Under the pieces are notes generated by a model. That model worked only from the letters and a program-made list of their open reading frames with translations. It searched no databases and was not told where the DNA came from. A DNA stretch of 64,000 nucleotides from Flavobacterium psychrophilum (GTDB lineage: Bacteria > Bacteroidota > Bacteroidia > Flavobacteriales > Flavobacteriaceae): contig CAMAQD010000008.1 of assembly GCA_945860385.1 (NCBI GenBank), forward strand, positions 1 through 64,000, given 5' to 3'. Positions 34,993-44,359 of the stretch are shown here, one piece after another. Both the position numbers and the translations under genes were made by a program. Every line of letters starts with the position of its first letter. Position 1 is the stretch's first letter.

Positions 34993-36693
34993 TTATTTTC
35001 TAATAAAAACTGATTTCCCTTCTTTTATAGTTTCACTAACTTTAATGTCCTTTATAGTCTTAGGATTTACTTTTAATGGATTTTGGTCAAGAATAACCAT
35101 ATCGGCTAATTTACCTACAGTTAAAGTACCTTTTTTATTTTCTTCAAAAAATTGTTCGGCCCCCCAAATGGTAATGGATTTTAATGCTTCGAAAGGCGTT
35201 AATCGCTCTTCTGCACCAATAATACTGCCACTTCGACTCTCACGATTAACAGCGGTAGAAACGATCATCATCAAATTGGGTAATGCAACTGGTGCATCTG
35301 TATGGCAAGAAACTCTAATTCCTTTTTTAAGTGCCGATTTAACTGGGCTAATATGTTGTGCTTTGTCATTTCCAATAATTTCTTTGTACCAATCTCCCCA
35401 ATAAAAAGTATGCATTGGAAAAAAAGACCCCACTATATCATATTTTTTAATACTATCTAACTGATCCATTCGGATTAATTGTCCGTGTATTAATATATTT
35501 CGCCTGTCTTTATTTCCATATTTTGCTGATGCTTTATTGATAGCTCTAAACAACTGATCTGCGGCTGCATCACCATTAGTATGGGCTTTTAATTGCCAGT
35601 TTTTAGCAAATGCATTATCCACTATTTTCTGAACATCTTCGTCTTTAGGAATCGCAGGATAGCCAGCATATCCTTGTTTTTGACCATCTGGTGGAATTAA
35701 ATATGGTGTTGTTCTCCAAGCTGTTCTACCTTGCGGCGAACCATCAAGCGTCAATTTCAATCCAGCAATTCGGTAATGTTTATTGTAGTCTTTACTATAC
35801 CATTTTGTACTCATATATTGAGGATAGAGATAATCAATCCACGAATTTACATCAATGTACATTTTACCCCTTGTCGCATAATCTGCTAATAGTTCGTGAT
35901 TTCCCATAGCACGACCTTCATTGGCTGTTGTAAAACCATAGCTAGCTGCCATTTTTTGTCCAGCATCTAGGTACATGTCAGTAAGTTCAGTTGTCTCTGG
36001 AGTAATAGCCTTCATCATGTGAGGAATAGCTGCCAATTCTTCTAATACACCATTTGGTTCTTTACTACCGGCAACACGACGAATTACACCTCCGGCAACT
36101 TCAGGAGATGCAGCAGTAATGCCCAACATTGCCAATGCTTTAGTATTTACTGATGCAAAATGCCCCGATATATGAGTAATCATTACTGGAAGTTCAGTTG
36201 AAACTTTGTCCAAATCATCTTTAGTTGGAAAGCGTTTTTCTTTTAGGACGGCATCGTCAAAACCAATTCCAATAATCCAGCCTTTGGTTTTATCGGTACC
36301 ATTTTTTTGATGCCATGTTTTTAGTTCAGCTATTAATTCGTCAATAGTATTGACATTTCCGTCTGGAGCTGCTAGTAAATTAGCACAAATGGCTTGCGAA
36401 CCGAAAGCAAAAAAATGGCAATGGCCATCAATGAAACCCGGAACCATTGTTTTTCCTTCCAAATCTTTCATTTCGGTTTTATCTCCATGAAATTTTTCGG
36501 CTTCAGTTTTTGTTCCGACGAAAATAATTTTTCCTTCTTTGACGGCAACAGCTTCAGCATACTGTGCTTCTTCGCCTTCCATAGTTACTATGTCTCCCCC
36601 AAAATAAATGGTATCTGCTGGGTTGGTAACTACTTCTTTTTTACAGCTGATGAGAGCAAGTAAAAGTAATAATGAGATGATTTTTGTTTTCAT
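34993..36693 (-). CDS. YtcJ-like amidohydrolase lipoprotein
   Basis: 566 residues. The lipoprotein signal peptide ends at LISC (about 17), followed by KKEVVTNPADTIYFGGDIVT. Metal ligands are seen in GFIDGHCHFFAFG, in LKAHTNGDAA, in ILIHGQLI and in RVSCHTDAPV. The overall length and the Amidohydro_3 arrangement match YtcJ-type hydrolases, whose substrates are mostly unknown. The lipid anchor places it at the cell envelope, so it probably hydrolyses an amide outside the cytoplasm. It lies 21 bases after an outer-membrane protein gene and is probably co-transcribed with it. Confidence 0.87.
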   Translation of the reverse strand: MKTKIISLLLLLALISCKKEVVTNPADTIYFGGDIVTMEGEEAQYAEAVAVKEGKIIFVGTKTEAEKFHGDKTEMKDLEGKTMVPGFIDGHCHFFAFGSQAICANLLAAPDGNVNTIDELIAELKTWHQKNGTDKTKGWIIGIGFDDAVLKEKRFPTKDDLDKVSTELPVMITHISGHFASVNTKALAMLGITAASPEVAGGVIRRVAGSKEPNGVLEELAAIPHMMKAITPETTELTDMYLDAGQKMAASYGFTTANEGRAMGNHELLADYATRGKMYIDVNSWIDYLYPQYMSTKWYSKDYNKHYRIAGLKLTLDGSPQGRTAWRTTPYLIPPDGQKQGYAGYPAIPKDEDVQKIVDNAFAKNWQLKAHTNGDAAADQLFRAINKASAKYGNKDRRNILIHGQLIRMDQLDSIKKYDIVGSFFPMHTFYWGDWYKEIIGNDKAQHISPVKSALKKGIRVSCHTDAPVALPNLMMIVSTAVNRESRSGSIIGAEERLTPFEALKSITIWGAEQFFEENKKGTLTVGKLADMVILDQNPLKVNPKTIKDIKVSETIKEGKSVFIRK

Positions 36694-36714
36694 AAAGTAT
36701 TTATTTAAATGATT

Positions 36715-37482
36715 TTAGATGAATAAAGTTGCGCCAATTCTAAATATATGAACATCGGTTGTGAAATTTGGTCCCCAATAGGCATTCATTTTAAATTTGT
36801 TTGGTATAATAATTCTGTTGAGGTTTAATTCGCCTGACCAGAACGTTTTCCAATCTCCATCAGTGTTTAAAAATGAGGGTGTTGGATTTATGAACAAAAA
36901 GGTCTTTTTGTTTATCACATAACTGGCATTGAATTGTAAGCCAACTCCATTGCTACTGAATTTATTTGCATCCGGAATTACGTCTGTTGCTGGTTCAGTT
37001 AAATGTACATAACTTACACCAGGAAATATGGATAGTTGTTTGCTAACTGAAAACCCAAGTACGACACCACCCGCAAGTGACCAAATGCTGGTTCCTAAAC
37101 CGTTCTGAAAAGTACCCGTTGGTAAACTCACGTCTGCAAAGGGCACAATGGCAATAAATGATTTGGTAATATTTCTTTTTACTGCTGTGTAATAACGTAA
37201 TCGCATATCGCCTAATCCAAATTTTGATGTTTGTTCATTATATAAAAAAGGTACTTCGGCCAATAGTAAGTTGTCTGGATTGAATGCATATTGAACATTA
37301 GTCCTAATTCCGTATAAGTCCTGATGTTTTCCGTTTTGATATTCTAAGCTAGCATTTACTTGTGTGTAGAGGTTGGTAGGTTTTGTAGGATCTACTTCTG
37401 CTTTTGTTTTTTCTGTTTCTTGTGCTGTTACACTTAGGGTGGCTAAGAAAAGCAGCAATAGGGTAGTTAGTTTTAATTTCAT
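36715..37482 (-). CDS. outer-membrane transporter-like beta-barrel protein
   Basis: 255 residues. A signal peptide ends at SVTAQ (about 21). Repeated amphipathic strands (VQYAFNPDNLLLAEVPFL, FGLGDMRLRYYTAV) and a C-terminal strand ending FRIGATLFI indicate a barrel. FGLGDMRLRYY is reminiscent of the phenol-degradation MetA-like transporter family (PF13557). It may let the substrate of the adjacent amidohydrolase cross the outer membrane; that is inference from position. An AraC-type regulator gene lies upstream. Confidence 0.7.
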   Translation of the reverse strand: MKLKLTTLLLLFLATLSVTAQETEKTKAEVDPTKPTNLYTQVNASLEYQNGKHQDLYGIRTNVQYAFNPDNLLLAEVPFLYNEQTSKFGLGDMRLRYYTAVKRNITKSFIAIVPFADVSLPTGTFQNGLGTSIWSLAGGVVLGFSVSKQLSIFPGVSYVHLTEPATDVIPDANKFSSNGVGLQFNASYVINKKTFLFINPTPSFLNTDGDWKTFWSGELNLNRIIIPNKFKMNAYWGPNFTTDVHIFRIGATLFI

Positions 37483-37620
37483 TGTCGTACTTTTTAAGTT
37501 TTAACAAATTTAAAATTATGTTAAAACTAAGATTAAAATTCTTATTTAAAAATGTATGACTTTAAAAAAATTTGTATAAAAACAAAAAAAATACTTATTA
37601 ACTAATTGACCTTAAGGATA

Positions 37621-38826
37621 TTATGAATTATTGTTTTTAAAATACTCTAATGGATTTTTTCCTGTGACTTCTTTAAAATTGTTAATAAAGGTTGACCTGT
37701 TTTTAAATCCAGATTCATTTGCAATGGCTTCGAGGGTTAGATTTTTCCATTCTGTTTTATTGAAATTTTCAAGTATGTATTCTATTCTTTTTTGGTTTAG
37801 AAATTTTCTGAAGCCAATACCATATTCCTGATTGATGAAAGTAGATAACAAATGTCGGGGAATTTGAACTTCATCTACAAGAATATTTAAGTTATAATCG
37901 GGATTTAAAAAAGGTAAGTTTTGTTTAAAATGAGAATTTATTATTTCTTTATATTTTAAATTGGTTTGGACAGAAGTTGTTAAATTATCATTTTTAGTAT
38001 TGGATTCAATTCTTTCGTTTACGATTTTACTATCCGCAGTAATAGCAATGTTTAAATTGTATTCTTTTGATGGAATAAAAATTCCATATAAAATTCGAGG
38101 ATGCATAAAAAGTTGTAATGTTAAAACAAGAATCAATAACTGTAGAATACTATCAATTGATAGAATGCTAGTCTCGAAAATTGGGGCTACAATTGCAAAA
38201 ACAGAATGAACACTTACTAAAATCAGAAGTACCATAGAAAATAAGCAAAGCCAACTTAATAGCTCTTTGTTAATTTCAACTATTTTACTATTTACTTTTA
38301 TTCTAAATTGATTTATTAGTTTAAATTGAAGGAAAAGAAAATAGGCAGACCAAATCGTTCTAAAAAAAGAAAAAACATAAGGAGGTAAAAAACCATCATT
38401 AAATTTTCCCTGAATTTTAGGATTAGTTACAAAATTTGTTACAATTTCTAGTTTTTTTTCATAAGACATACAATAAACAGGCAGTAAATTTATTGCATAT
38501 AAAATGAATGGAATCACTATAATCCAATCCATTCTTTTAAATGAATTTTCACCATCCAACACAGTCCGTACATAAATGTAACTCAAAGGGAAAATTAATA
38601 ATGTTGTAGGACCAAACATCCTATAAACATGAGGCATTTTAATTATCAATCCGCTGTATAATAGAAAGATAATCAAACTCTGAATTCCTAAAAAAAACAA
38701 AACTATTGCTAATATTCGATTACTAAAAATTTGTTCTTTGTTAATAAAAAACAAAATAAAACCAGCTAAAAAAGCTAATAAAAAACAAATTACGCCAAAT
38801 GCTGCTAGAACTGAATTCAAGATCAT
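37621..38826 (-). CDS. membrane-anchored AraC-family regulator
   Basis: 401 residues. The N-terminal 245 residues hold about seven hydrophobic helices; a linker follows; the C-terminal AraC domain has IPRHLLSTFINQEYGIGFRK and the second HTH ANESGFKNRSTFINNFKEVT with GKNPLEYFK. It is clearly homologous to the product of 32524-33759 over the DNA-binding domain (INxEYGxGFRxFLNxxRxEY). It lies 138 bases upstream of the outer-membrane protein and YtcJ-like amidohydrolase genes, its likely targets. Confidence 0.88.
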   Translation of the reverse strand: MILNSVLAAFGVICFLLAFLAGFILFFINKEQIFSNRILAIVLFFLGIQSLIIFLLYSGLIIKMPHVYRMFGPTTLLIFPLSYIYVRTVLDGENSFKRMDWIIVIPFILYAINLLPVYCMSYEKKLEIVTNFVTNPKIQGKFNDGFLPPYVFSFFRTIWSAYFLFLQFKLINQFRIKVNSKIVEINKELLSWLCLFSMVLLILVSVHSVFAIVAPIFETSILSIDSILQLLILVLTLQLFMHPRILYGIFIPSKEYNLNIAITADSKIVNERIESNTKNDNLTTSVQTNLKYKEIINSHFKQNLPFLNPDYNLNILVDEVQIPRHLLSTFINQEYGIGFRKFLNQKRIEYILENFNKTEWKNLTLEAIANESGFKNRSTFINNFKEVTGKNPLEYFKNNNS

Positions 38827-38896
38827 TTTAGAAAAAGATTTTTTAAAATATTAACACCTACATAATTTGCTTTGGTTGATTTCTATCACTTTAATT

Positions 38897-39352
38897 TTAC
38901 TTTGTTAAAACATATTTTTCAGCTAAATCGCCAGTAATTACTTTTCCTTCCATATCCAACTGAATCAATTGGTTCTCCCCTACTTTATACTGTGAGGGTC
39001 CTCCTTTACCTCCCTGCAACGAAATGCTTCCGCCATTTTTATCCCAGACAAAACTGCCATTTTCCTCAAATACTTTTCCATCGCCTTTGCCTAGGTATTT
39101 TGTTTTCATGACATAAGTCAAATCTTGGTTCAAAACCAGTTCGGTTTCAATGCCTTCACAATCGGCACAAGGGGTTACACCTTTGTAAGTTCCTGCCCAG
39201 TCCAGTGAATTTTCGGAATTATGAGAATTAGTTAGTGTATCAACAGCAACTTTGGCAATTGTATCAGCTTTGATTTCTGCTTCCTTCACGTCCTTTTTGC
39301 AGTTCATAAAGAATAGCGAAGCGCAGACTACTAGAAATAATTTATTTTTCAT
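38897..39352 (-). CDS. NlpE-like copper-resistance lipoprotein
   Basis: 151 residues. The lipoprotein signal ends at FMNC (about 18). The domain WAGTYKGVTPCADCEGIETEL (split at about 52-72) is the NlpE N-terminal signature with its CxxC pair, followed by beta-strands to the end. E. coli NlpE signals envelope and copper stress through Cpx; no Cpx genes are visible here, so only the domain match is claimed. It is transcribed alone or with the small membrane protein gene upstream. Confidence 0.82.
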   Translation of the reverse strand: MKNKLFLVVCASLFFMNCKKDVKEAEIKADTIAKVAVDTLTNSHNSENSLDWAGTYKGVTPCADCEGIETELVLNQDLTYVMKTKYLGKGDGKVFEENGSFVWDKNGGSISLQGGKGGPSQYKVGENQLIQLDMEGKVITGDLAEKYVLTK

Positions 39353-39473
39353 GATTTTAAAAATTATAAGTTTGAACTTTGTAAACGTAATGCGGTTTAG
39401 GGCGGAGGACGGAAGGTTGTTTTATTTTCTAGAATCACTTTCCTAAAAAATAATCATTAAAGCTAAAGTAACG

Positions 39474-39659
39474 CTATTTTTTTTTATTTGCAAAATCAAA
39501 AATAGCACCGACAGCAACCCCAATGGCTAAACTTAATGCTATAATTAAAGGAGGATTTTCTTTAGATAGACCAAAAGCATAAGCGGCACCAAATGCAACT
39601 CCAAGCGCAGCTCCAATACCAATTCCATTTCCTGATGTACTATTTTTATTTTCTTTCAT
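39474..39659 (-). CDS. small glycine-zipper membrane protein
   Basis: 61 residues with a polar start, then two hydrophobic Gly/Ala-rich helices (GIGIGAALGVAFGAAYAFGL and LIIALSLAIGVAVGAIFDFA) and a Lys-rich end. It looks like a small inner-membrane protein. The function is unknown. Confidence 0.6.
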   Translation of the reverse strand: MKENKNSTSGNGIGIGAALGVAFGAAYAFGLSKENPPLIIALSLAIGVAVGAIFDFANKKK

Positions 39660-39741
39660 AATAAAACTTTTTACTTCAATTTTCTTGGTTTTTGTTTTAC
39701 GTAAAATAACACCAACTATCTTAAAAATAAGTCTTTAAATA

Positions 39742-41070
39742 TTACTTTCTAAACAATTCTAATAAAGCTGTTGTCCCCAATGTCGTTCCAAAAGGAATGG
39801 CTTTCAAATCTACTTTGAAATCGCCATTGTGGTTAAAATAGGGAAACATTTTGCCTTCTTTTTTGGCTTTGGCCGTATCTTCTGCACTGGCAACACCTAC
39901 GAGAAAATAATCATAAACGGTCTTTTTATTATTAATCACCAAATGCTGAAAATCTTCAGATCCCATTACGGCAGGAAGCCCTTTTATGTTTTTACCTGGA
40001 CCCACTAATTTTTCAAGAACCCCATTTATTTTATCGACCATCGCTTTGTCGTTTGTCAAGGGGGAAACCCTTCCTTTCATGGTAATCGTTGGATATAATT
40101 TTTTGGGTAAACCATTGGCAAAGGCAATTCCTTCATTAATTCTTTCGATACGGCTTAAAATAGAGTCTCTGACAGTGTAATTAAAAAAACGAGTATTCAG
40201 TTTTAGAGTGGCCGATGCTGGAATAACATTGTTGTCAATTCCTGCTTGAACTGCACCCACAGTGACCACAGCTGGAGCTTGTGGGTCATTGTTTCTACTA
40301 ATAACGGTTTGGTATTGCAAAATAGCGTTGGCAGCCATAACAATAGGATCGATGGCTTCGTGTGGAGAAGAACCGTGACCGCCTTTTCCATAAAAAGTAA
40401 CGTCAAATTGGTCTGCTCCTGCCATACGAGGTCCCGCTTCATTCAAATAATAGCCTGTCGGCAAAGGTGCGGTGTGCATTCCTAATAAATAATCCGGTTC
40501 CGGAACTCCTTTTTTATACATTTCGGCTTCCATGGCTGCTGCACCTCCTCCAGGTTCTTCTGCTGGTTGGCCTATCATAATCAAAGTGCCTTTCCATTGG
40601 CTTTTTAAGGCGACCATATTTTTGGCAATGCCAAGCATCCAAGTAGTATGCGCATCGTGACCGCAGGCATGCATCACAGGAACTTCGGTCCCATCGGCTT
40701 TTTTAGCTGTTTTTTTGCTGGCATAAGACAAGCCTGTGGTTTCCACAACGGAATTGCAATCCATATCGGCGCGGTACATTACAATCGGGCCTTCACCGTT
40801 TTTTAAAATCCCAACAACTCCAGTGATTCCAATTCCAGTCATCACAGTATAACCCAAAGTTTTCAATTCTTTGGCTACAATAGCGGCTGTTCGGGTTTCC
40901 ATAAATCCCAATTCTGGATTTTCATGAATATCCTTGAAAATAGATACCAATCGAGCATCATCAGCATTCGAAAGTTCTTTTATCTTGTTGAAATCAATTG
41001 GCGATTGAGCCACAATAGTTCCGCAAATAAGAACCATTGATAACACTATAATCTTTGTTAAGTGTTTCAT
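39742..41070 (-). CDS. secreted M20 amidohydrolase (hippurate hydrolase-like)
   Basis: 442 residues. A signal peptide ends at TIVAQ (about 22). The M20D hydrolase motifs follow: HENPELGFMETRTAA, YRADMDCNSV, the metal-binding HACGHDAHTTWMLG and GQPAEEPGGGA, with a dimerisation domain around KGGHGSSPHEAIDP. Such enzymes split N-acyl amino acids; the precise substrate is unknown. It is one of three extracytoplasmic amide hydrolases within 11 kb. It lies 21 bases after the META-domain gene and is probably co-transcribed. Confidence 0.88.
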   Translation of the reverse strand: MKHLTKIIVLSMVLICGTIVAQSPIDFNKIKELSNADDARLVSIFKDIHENPELGFMETRTAAIVAKELKTLGYTVMTGIGITGVVGILKNGEGPIVMYRADMDCNSVVETTGLSYASKKTAKKADGTEVPVMHACGHDAHTTWMLGIAKNMVALKSQWKGTLIMIGQPAEEPGGGAAAMEAEMYKKGVPEPDYLLGMHTAPLPTGYYLNEAGPRMAGADQFDVTFYGKGGHGSSPHEAIDPIVMAANAILQYQTVISRNNDPQAPAVVTVGAVQAGIDNNVIPASATLKLNTRFFNYTVRDSILSRIERINEGIAFANGLPKKLYPTITMKGRVSPLTNDKAMVDKINGVLEKLVGPGKNIKGLPAVMGSEDFQHLVINNKKTVYDYFLVGVASAEDTAKAKKEGKMFPYFNHNGDFKVDLKAIPFGTTLGTTALLELFRK

Positions 41071-41091
41071 CTTATAAGTAGAATTAATTTA

Positions 41092-41523
41092 TTATTTCTT
41101 TTCAAAACGCATCATGGCAATATCACCCATCAGAAAATTCAAAGTCTTTCCGTCTTCAGAAATCGAATAGGAATCTACTTTTTCCAATGTTTTCATATAC
41201 ACATTTTCGCCTCCACCCGGGCAAGCCATCATGGTCATTCCCATTTTGGCATCCTTGAAATTGATTTTATTCCCTTCGACTTTCAGCGTTCCAAAATATT
41301 GGTTGCAACTGTTGTTTCCAGCTACTTTGTTTTCTTTTAGATCAAAAATAATAGTTGGCTTTTTGTCGGGGTACAATCCGTCAAAAGCAATTCGAGGACC
41401 TGTAATGTAATTTAATTCCCAAGTTCCTTCTAGTGAATTTGTTGTTTTCATTGCGGATTGAGTTGAGTTACAAGCTATAAAAGTCAAGCATAAAAGACTA
41501 AGTGCTAAAATGATTTTTTTCAT
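41092..41523 (-). CDS. META-domain lipoprotein
   Basis: 143 residues from the ATG at 41521-41523; three codons upstream a TTG is in frame. A lipoprotein signal ends at FIAC (about 18). The META/HslJ domain is seen in LEGTWELNYITGPRI, NKVAGNNSCNQYFGT and MTMMACPGGGENVYMKTLEKV. HslJ-type proteins are linked to envelope stress and novobiocin tolerance in E. coli; the role here is unknown. It precedes the M20 hydrolase gene. Confidence 0.85.
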   Translation of the reverse strand: MKKIILALSLLCLTFIACNSTQSAMKTTNSLEGTWELNYITGPRIAFDGLYPDKKPTIIFDLKENKVAGNNSCNQYFGTLKVEGNKINFKDAKMGMTMMACPGGGENVYMKTLEKVDSYSISEDGKTLNFLMGDIAMMRFEKK

Positions 41524-41632
41524 AATGTGCAAGGTTTAATAATGTAATACAATTTTATGAAAAAAAAGGATTGAATGAACAGAAAAGTACTAAATAATAC
41601 TGCTCAACTACTTAAATTTCAAAACATAAAAA

Positions 41633-41659
41633 AAGTGCAGTAAATCTATTACTGCACTT
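41633..41659 (-). terminator. terminator
   Basis: A perfect 11-bp stem AAGTGCAGTAA / TTACTGCACTT with a five-base loop and a T run on the minus strand, about 20 bases after the stop of the gene at 41679. Confidence 0.85.
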
Positions 41660-41678
41660 CTAAATTATTTAAAAAAAA

Positions 41679-42161
41679 TTATTTTGCTATGGTTGCTTCT
41701 ATTTCACCAATAAAAGGAATGGCATCCTGGATTTCGCTTTGTACTGTAGTTTGCATGTAATTTTCGAACTGAATTATTTTAGCAGCCTTAATACTTCCAA
41801 CTGCTTTTTTATATTTGTCATAATATTTGGCAAACAGTTTTTGATAATCCAAATTATTCTTTAGACTAGCTTTTGCAATTTTATCGGCACTTTCATCCGT
41901 AAGATTGGCATAATTTGCAGCATAATCATTTATGATAGCCACTTTAGCTTGACCCAGAGCTTTGCGTTCTGCTTCAAATTGATCATAAATTGCCCAAAAT
42001 GCAACACCTTGGGCCTCAGGGATTGCCATATAAGCAACGGCTAATTCCTTTTTTGATTTTCCATAAATACCTTGTATTACATCAAGGTCTTCTTTTTCTG
42101 TTGTTTGAGCAAAAACCCCAGTCGAAAGGGCAACGAATACGATTAAAAATAGTTTTTTCAT
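41679..42161 (-). CDS. secreted helical protein of unknown function
   Basis: 160 residues. A signal peptide ends at GVFAQ (about 19). The rest is predicted almost wholly alpha-helical with charged residues and many Lys and Ala (YQKLFAKYYDKYKKAVGSIK), like periplasmic helical proteins of the Spy/CpxP type, though no family motif is evident. A dyad TAGTTATTACTAACTA lies 105 bases upstream, and a good -7 box TATTTTTG (minus strand, 42200-42207) precedes the ATG. Confidence 0.65.
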   Translation of the reverse strand: MKKLFLIVFVALSTGVFAQTTEKEDLDVIQGIYGKSKKELAVAYMAIPEAQGVAFWAIYDQFEAERKALGQAKVAIINDYAANYANLTDESADKIAKASLKNNLDYQKLFAKYYDKYKKAVGSIKAAKIIQFENYMQTTVQSEIQDAIPFIGEIEATIAK

Positions 42162-42266
42162 AATTGTTAATTTGTGGTTATTTTTTTGAATATTTCTATC
42201 AAAAATATATATTTTTTTTCTACTAATACACTGTTTATCAAATTATTTCAGGGCAAATTTGAATTA

Positions 42267-42282
42267 TAGTTATTACTAACTA
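42267..42282. promoter_or_regulatory. dyad TAGTTATTACTAACTA (site A)
   Basis: A 16-base dyad TAGTTA-TTAC-TAACTA. The identical 16-mer occurs at 45237-45252, and variants occur upstream of the sulfatase and LuxR genes. It lies 59 bases upstream of the -7 box of the gene at 41679-42161. Confidence 0.5.
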
Positions 42283-42319
42283 CTAAAAATAAAATCACCA
42301 AAATGGAAGCCATTTGAAT

Positions 42320-43570
42320 TTAGAATGATTCTCCAGCATTGAGATAAAAAGCTTTGGAATGTCGACCCCAGGCATAATTGAGAACCAAATTAGTTCGTGT
42401 GGCTTTGTCTATTAAAATTCGCAAACCAACACCCACCGCAGGTTGTACATATTCAAAAAGACGAATTCCTCGATCTTTATCCGTTGCAGTAGTAAAATTA
42501 GCAAATACAGTTCCGCTAATCAACTGATTGCAACTGATTGGAAATCGATATTCTGTTTCAAGGTAAACCATTTTTTGACCCCGAAATAATCCCTGTGTAT
42601 ATCCTTTTCCGCTTCTACTTCGTTGGTCCCATCCGATTGATGGCAAATTTAAATAAGGCACAGTTCCAAGTGTTACAAACTGTCCCGTTGTCCAAATACT
42701 AAAAACATGCTGCTTATTGTATTTGCTCAATGGCATAAAATAACGATACTCTAAAAAAAGCACATTACTAGCATGTTGCTCTTTGGTTAATGCCGGATTG
42801 AATCGATAATTGATATTAGCAAACATACCATGATTGGTATTGATTTGGTTGTCTCTGGAGTCATATAATAAATTAAGGCTCAATCCATTTACGAAATATT
42901 CATTTTCGTTGTAACCATATTTTTGACTGTAATTATAATGATTGGTAAATTGACCTTCCGCAATATTTAGATTATTATCAGTTATTGTGGTGTACCAATC
43001 TAAATGGACTCCGGCACCAACATAATAGTTGTTTTTAATTTCCCAGGAAGCTGTTTGATGGAATTTTACATAATTATAGTCCATTGGCTCTTGCAAATCC
43101 ATCAAATCGAAATCATCATCTCTGTATTTTGGAGGAACAATATCCGTTCCTAATCCATAATTAGGCTGTGAAAAAATGTAAAAACGCCAATCGCCACTCA
43201 AAAACATTTTATTATTATTGAGCATTACACTATTCTTGACATTGATCAGTACCTGTTTCTTTTCAGTGTATGTGGCTCCTAAATTTATAGAGGAATATTT
43301 ATCATCGACCTTTTTTCCTTTGAAAGTATATTGAGTGACAACACCATAAGAAAACCCAGTGGCTGGTTGGGAACCAATTACAGGAATGATTAAGAAAAAA
43401 CTATTTTTCTTTGGTTTTAATACGTGAACTGAATCCTTCTTTTTAAATAATTCAGGCAGAGATTTTACCGGACATTGCTTTTCTGAATCATTTAAATTTT
43501 GAGCTTTTACACTAAATTGAAGAAAAACAAATAGTAAAAAGCTGAAACTTAATAAGTGTCTTTTTTCCAT
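42320..43570 (-). CDS. BamA/TamA-like outer-membrane protein
   Basis: 416 residues. A signal peptide ends near SVKAQ (about 24). No POTRA domain is obvious; the rest is a barrel of the bacterial surface antigen (Omp85 C-terminal) type, with IIPVIGSQPATGFSYGVVTQYTF early, LLYDSRDNQINTNHGMFANI and a QGLFRGQKMVYLETEYRFPI segment like the Omp85 loop and strand. It ends in Phe. The short N-terminus suggests export or scaffold function, not assembly of barrels. Confidence 0.8.
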   Translation of the reverse strand: MEKRHLLSFSFLLFVFLQFSVKAQNLNDSEKQCPVKSLPELFKKKDSVHVLKPKKNSFFLIIPVIGSQPATGFSYGVVTQYTFKGKKVDDKYSSINLGATYTEKKQVLINVKNSVMLNNNKMFLSGDWRFYIFSQPNYGLGTDIVPPKYRDDDFDLMDLQEPMDYNYVKFHQTASWEIKNNYYVGAGVHLDWYTTITDNNLNIAEGQFTNHYNYSQKYGYNENEYFVNGLSLNLLYDSRDNQINTNHGMFANINYRFNPALTKEQHASNVLFLEYRYFMPLSKYNKQHVFSIWTTGQFVTLGTVPYLNLPSIGWDQRSRSGKGYTQGLFRGQKMVYLETEYRFPISCNQLISGTVFANFTTATDKDRGIRLFEYVQPAVGVGLRILIDKATRTNLVLNYAWGRHSKAFYLNAGESF

Positions 43571-43676
43571 AATACAAATCTACAAAAAGTGCAGAACTTT
43601 AGCACTACTATTAATTTCGCCTCTTAAATGAAAGTTTCAGCTTACAATCACTGAGAAAATCTGAGCCGAGAAAAAA

Positions 43677-44300
43677 TTAATTTTTAATAACTTCTTCTTT
43701 TTTAATTACCCCTTTATTGGTCAGTTCTGTTTTAACAGTCGAAATTATAGCGTCTAATGTTGTATCTAATTTTGAAGGATTCGTTGTAGAAACTGTTCCT
43801 GTCCAAAGCAATTTATTGGTTTTAACATCATAAATACTAGTTTCTACATAATACGTTTTGTCTTGTTGATAATAACCCGGAGATCCGTATCCATAACCAT
43901 AACCTCCATAATAGCCACCGCGATATCCCCAACCTCCGTAGTACGTTGTGCCTTGAACATAGGATGTAGTTTTTTCGATATCGGTCAAACGCATCAGAAT
44001 AATACCATCAATTCCATCCCTATTCAAATCTGCAATGACAAGATTTTCTTCTTTTTCAGAAGGTTTTAAGTAATTATAAGATTGAATAAAATTACCTCTA
44101 GGAGACGATGCTACAATTTTGTCTTCAGCGATTCTTCTAGTTGAATCATCTTTTAATTGGGCGATAACCAATACTTTATTAAATGGTTTTGTGTCCGCAT
44201 TTAATGAAGGATCTGTCCATGTTTTTGTAAGTTGAACAGATGGGCCACAGCTAATTACTACACAGATAAATAACGTTGATAATAATAATTTGATTTTCAT
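43677..44300 (-). CDS. DUF4136-like lipoprotein
   Basis: 207 residues. A lipoprotein signal ends at VISC (about 18). SVQLTKTWTDPSLN follows; a Gly/Tyr-rich loop (WGYRGGYYGGYGYGYGSPGY) sits at about 123-142; the C-terminal part contains YYVETSIYDVKTNKLLWTGT and STVKTELTNKGVI, as in DUF4136 and related periplasmic lipoproteins. The function is unknown. Confidence 0.7.
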   Translation of the reverse strand: MKIKLLLSTLFICVVISCGPSVQLTKTWTDPSLNADTKPFNKVLVIAQLKDDSTRRIAEDKIVASSPRGNFIQSYNYLKPSEKEENLVIADLNRDGIDGIILMRLTDIEKTTSYVQGTTYYGGWGYRGGYYGGYGYGYGSPGYYQQDKTYYVETSIYDVKTNKLLWTGTVSTTNPSKLDTTLDAIISTVKTELTNKGVIKKEEVIKN

Positions 44301-44359
44301 ATTTGTTTGTTTTATAAATTGTTAGTACTATTTTTTTCTAAAATTTAAAAATTGTTTAT

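Noticed and set aside
38897..39352. NlpE-like gene as part of a Cpx stress system
   Set aside because: No CpxA/CpxR genes are visible; only the domain similarity can be stated.
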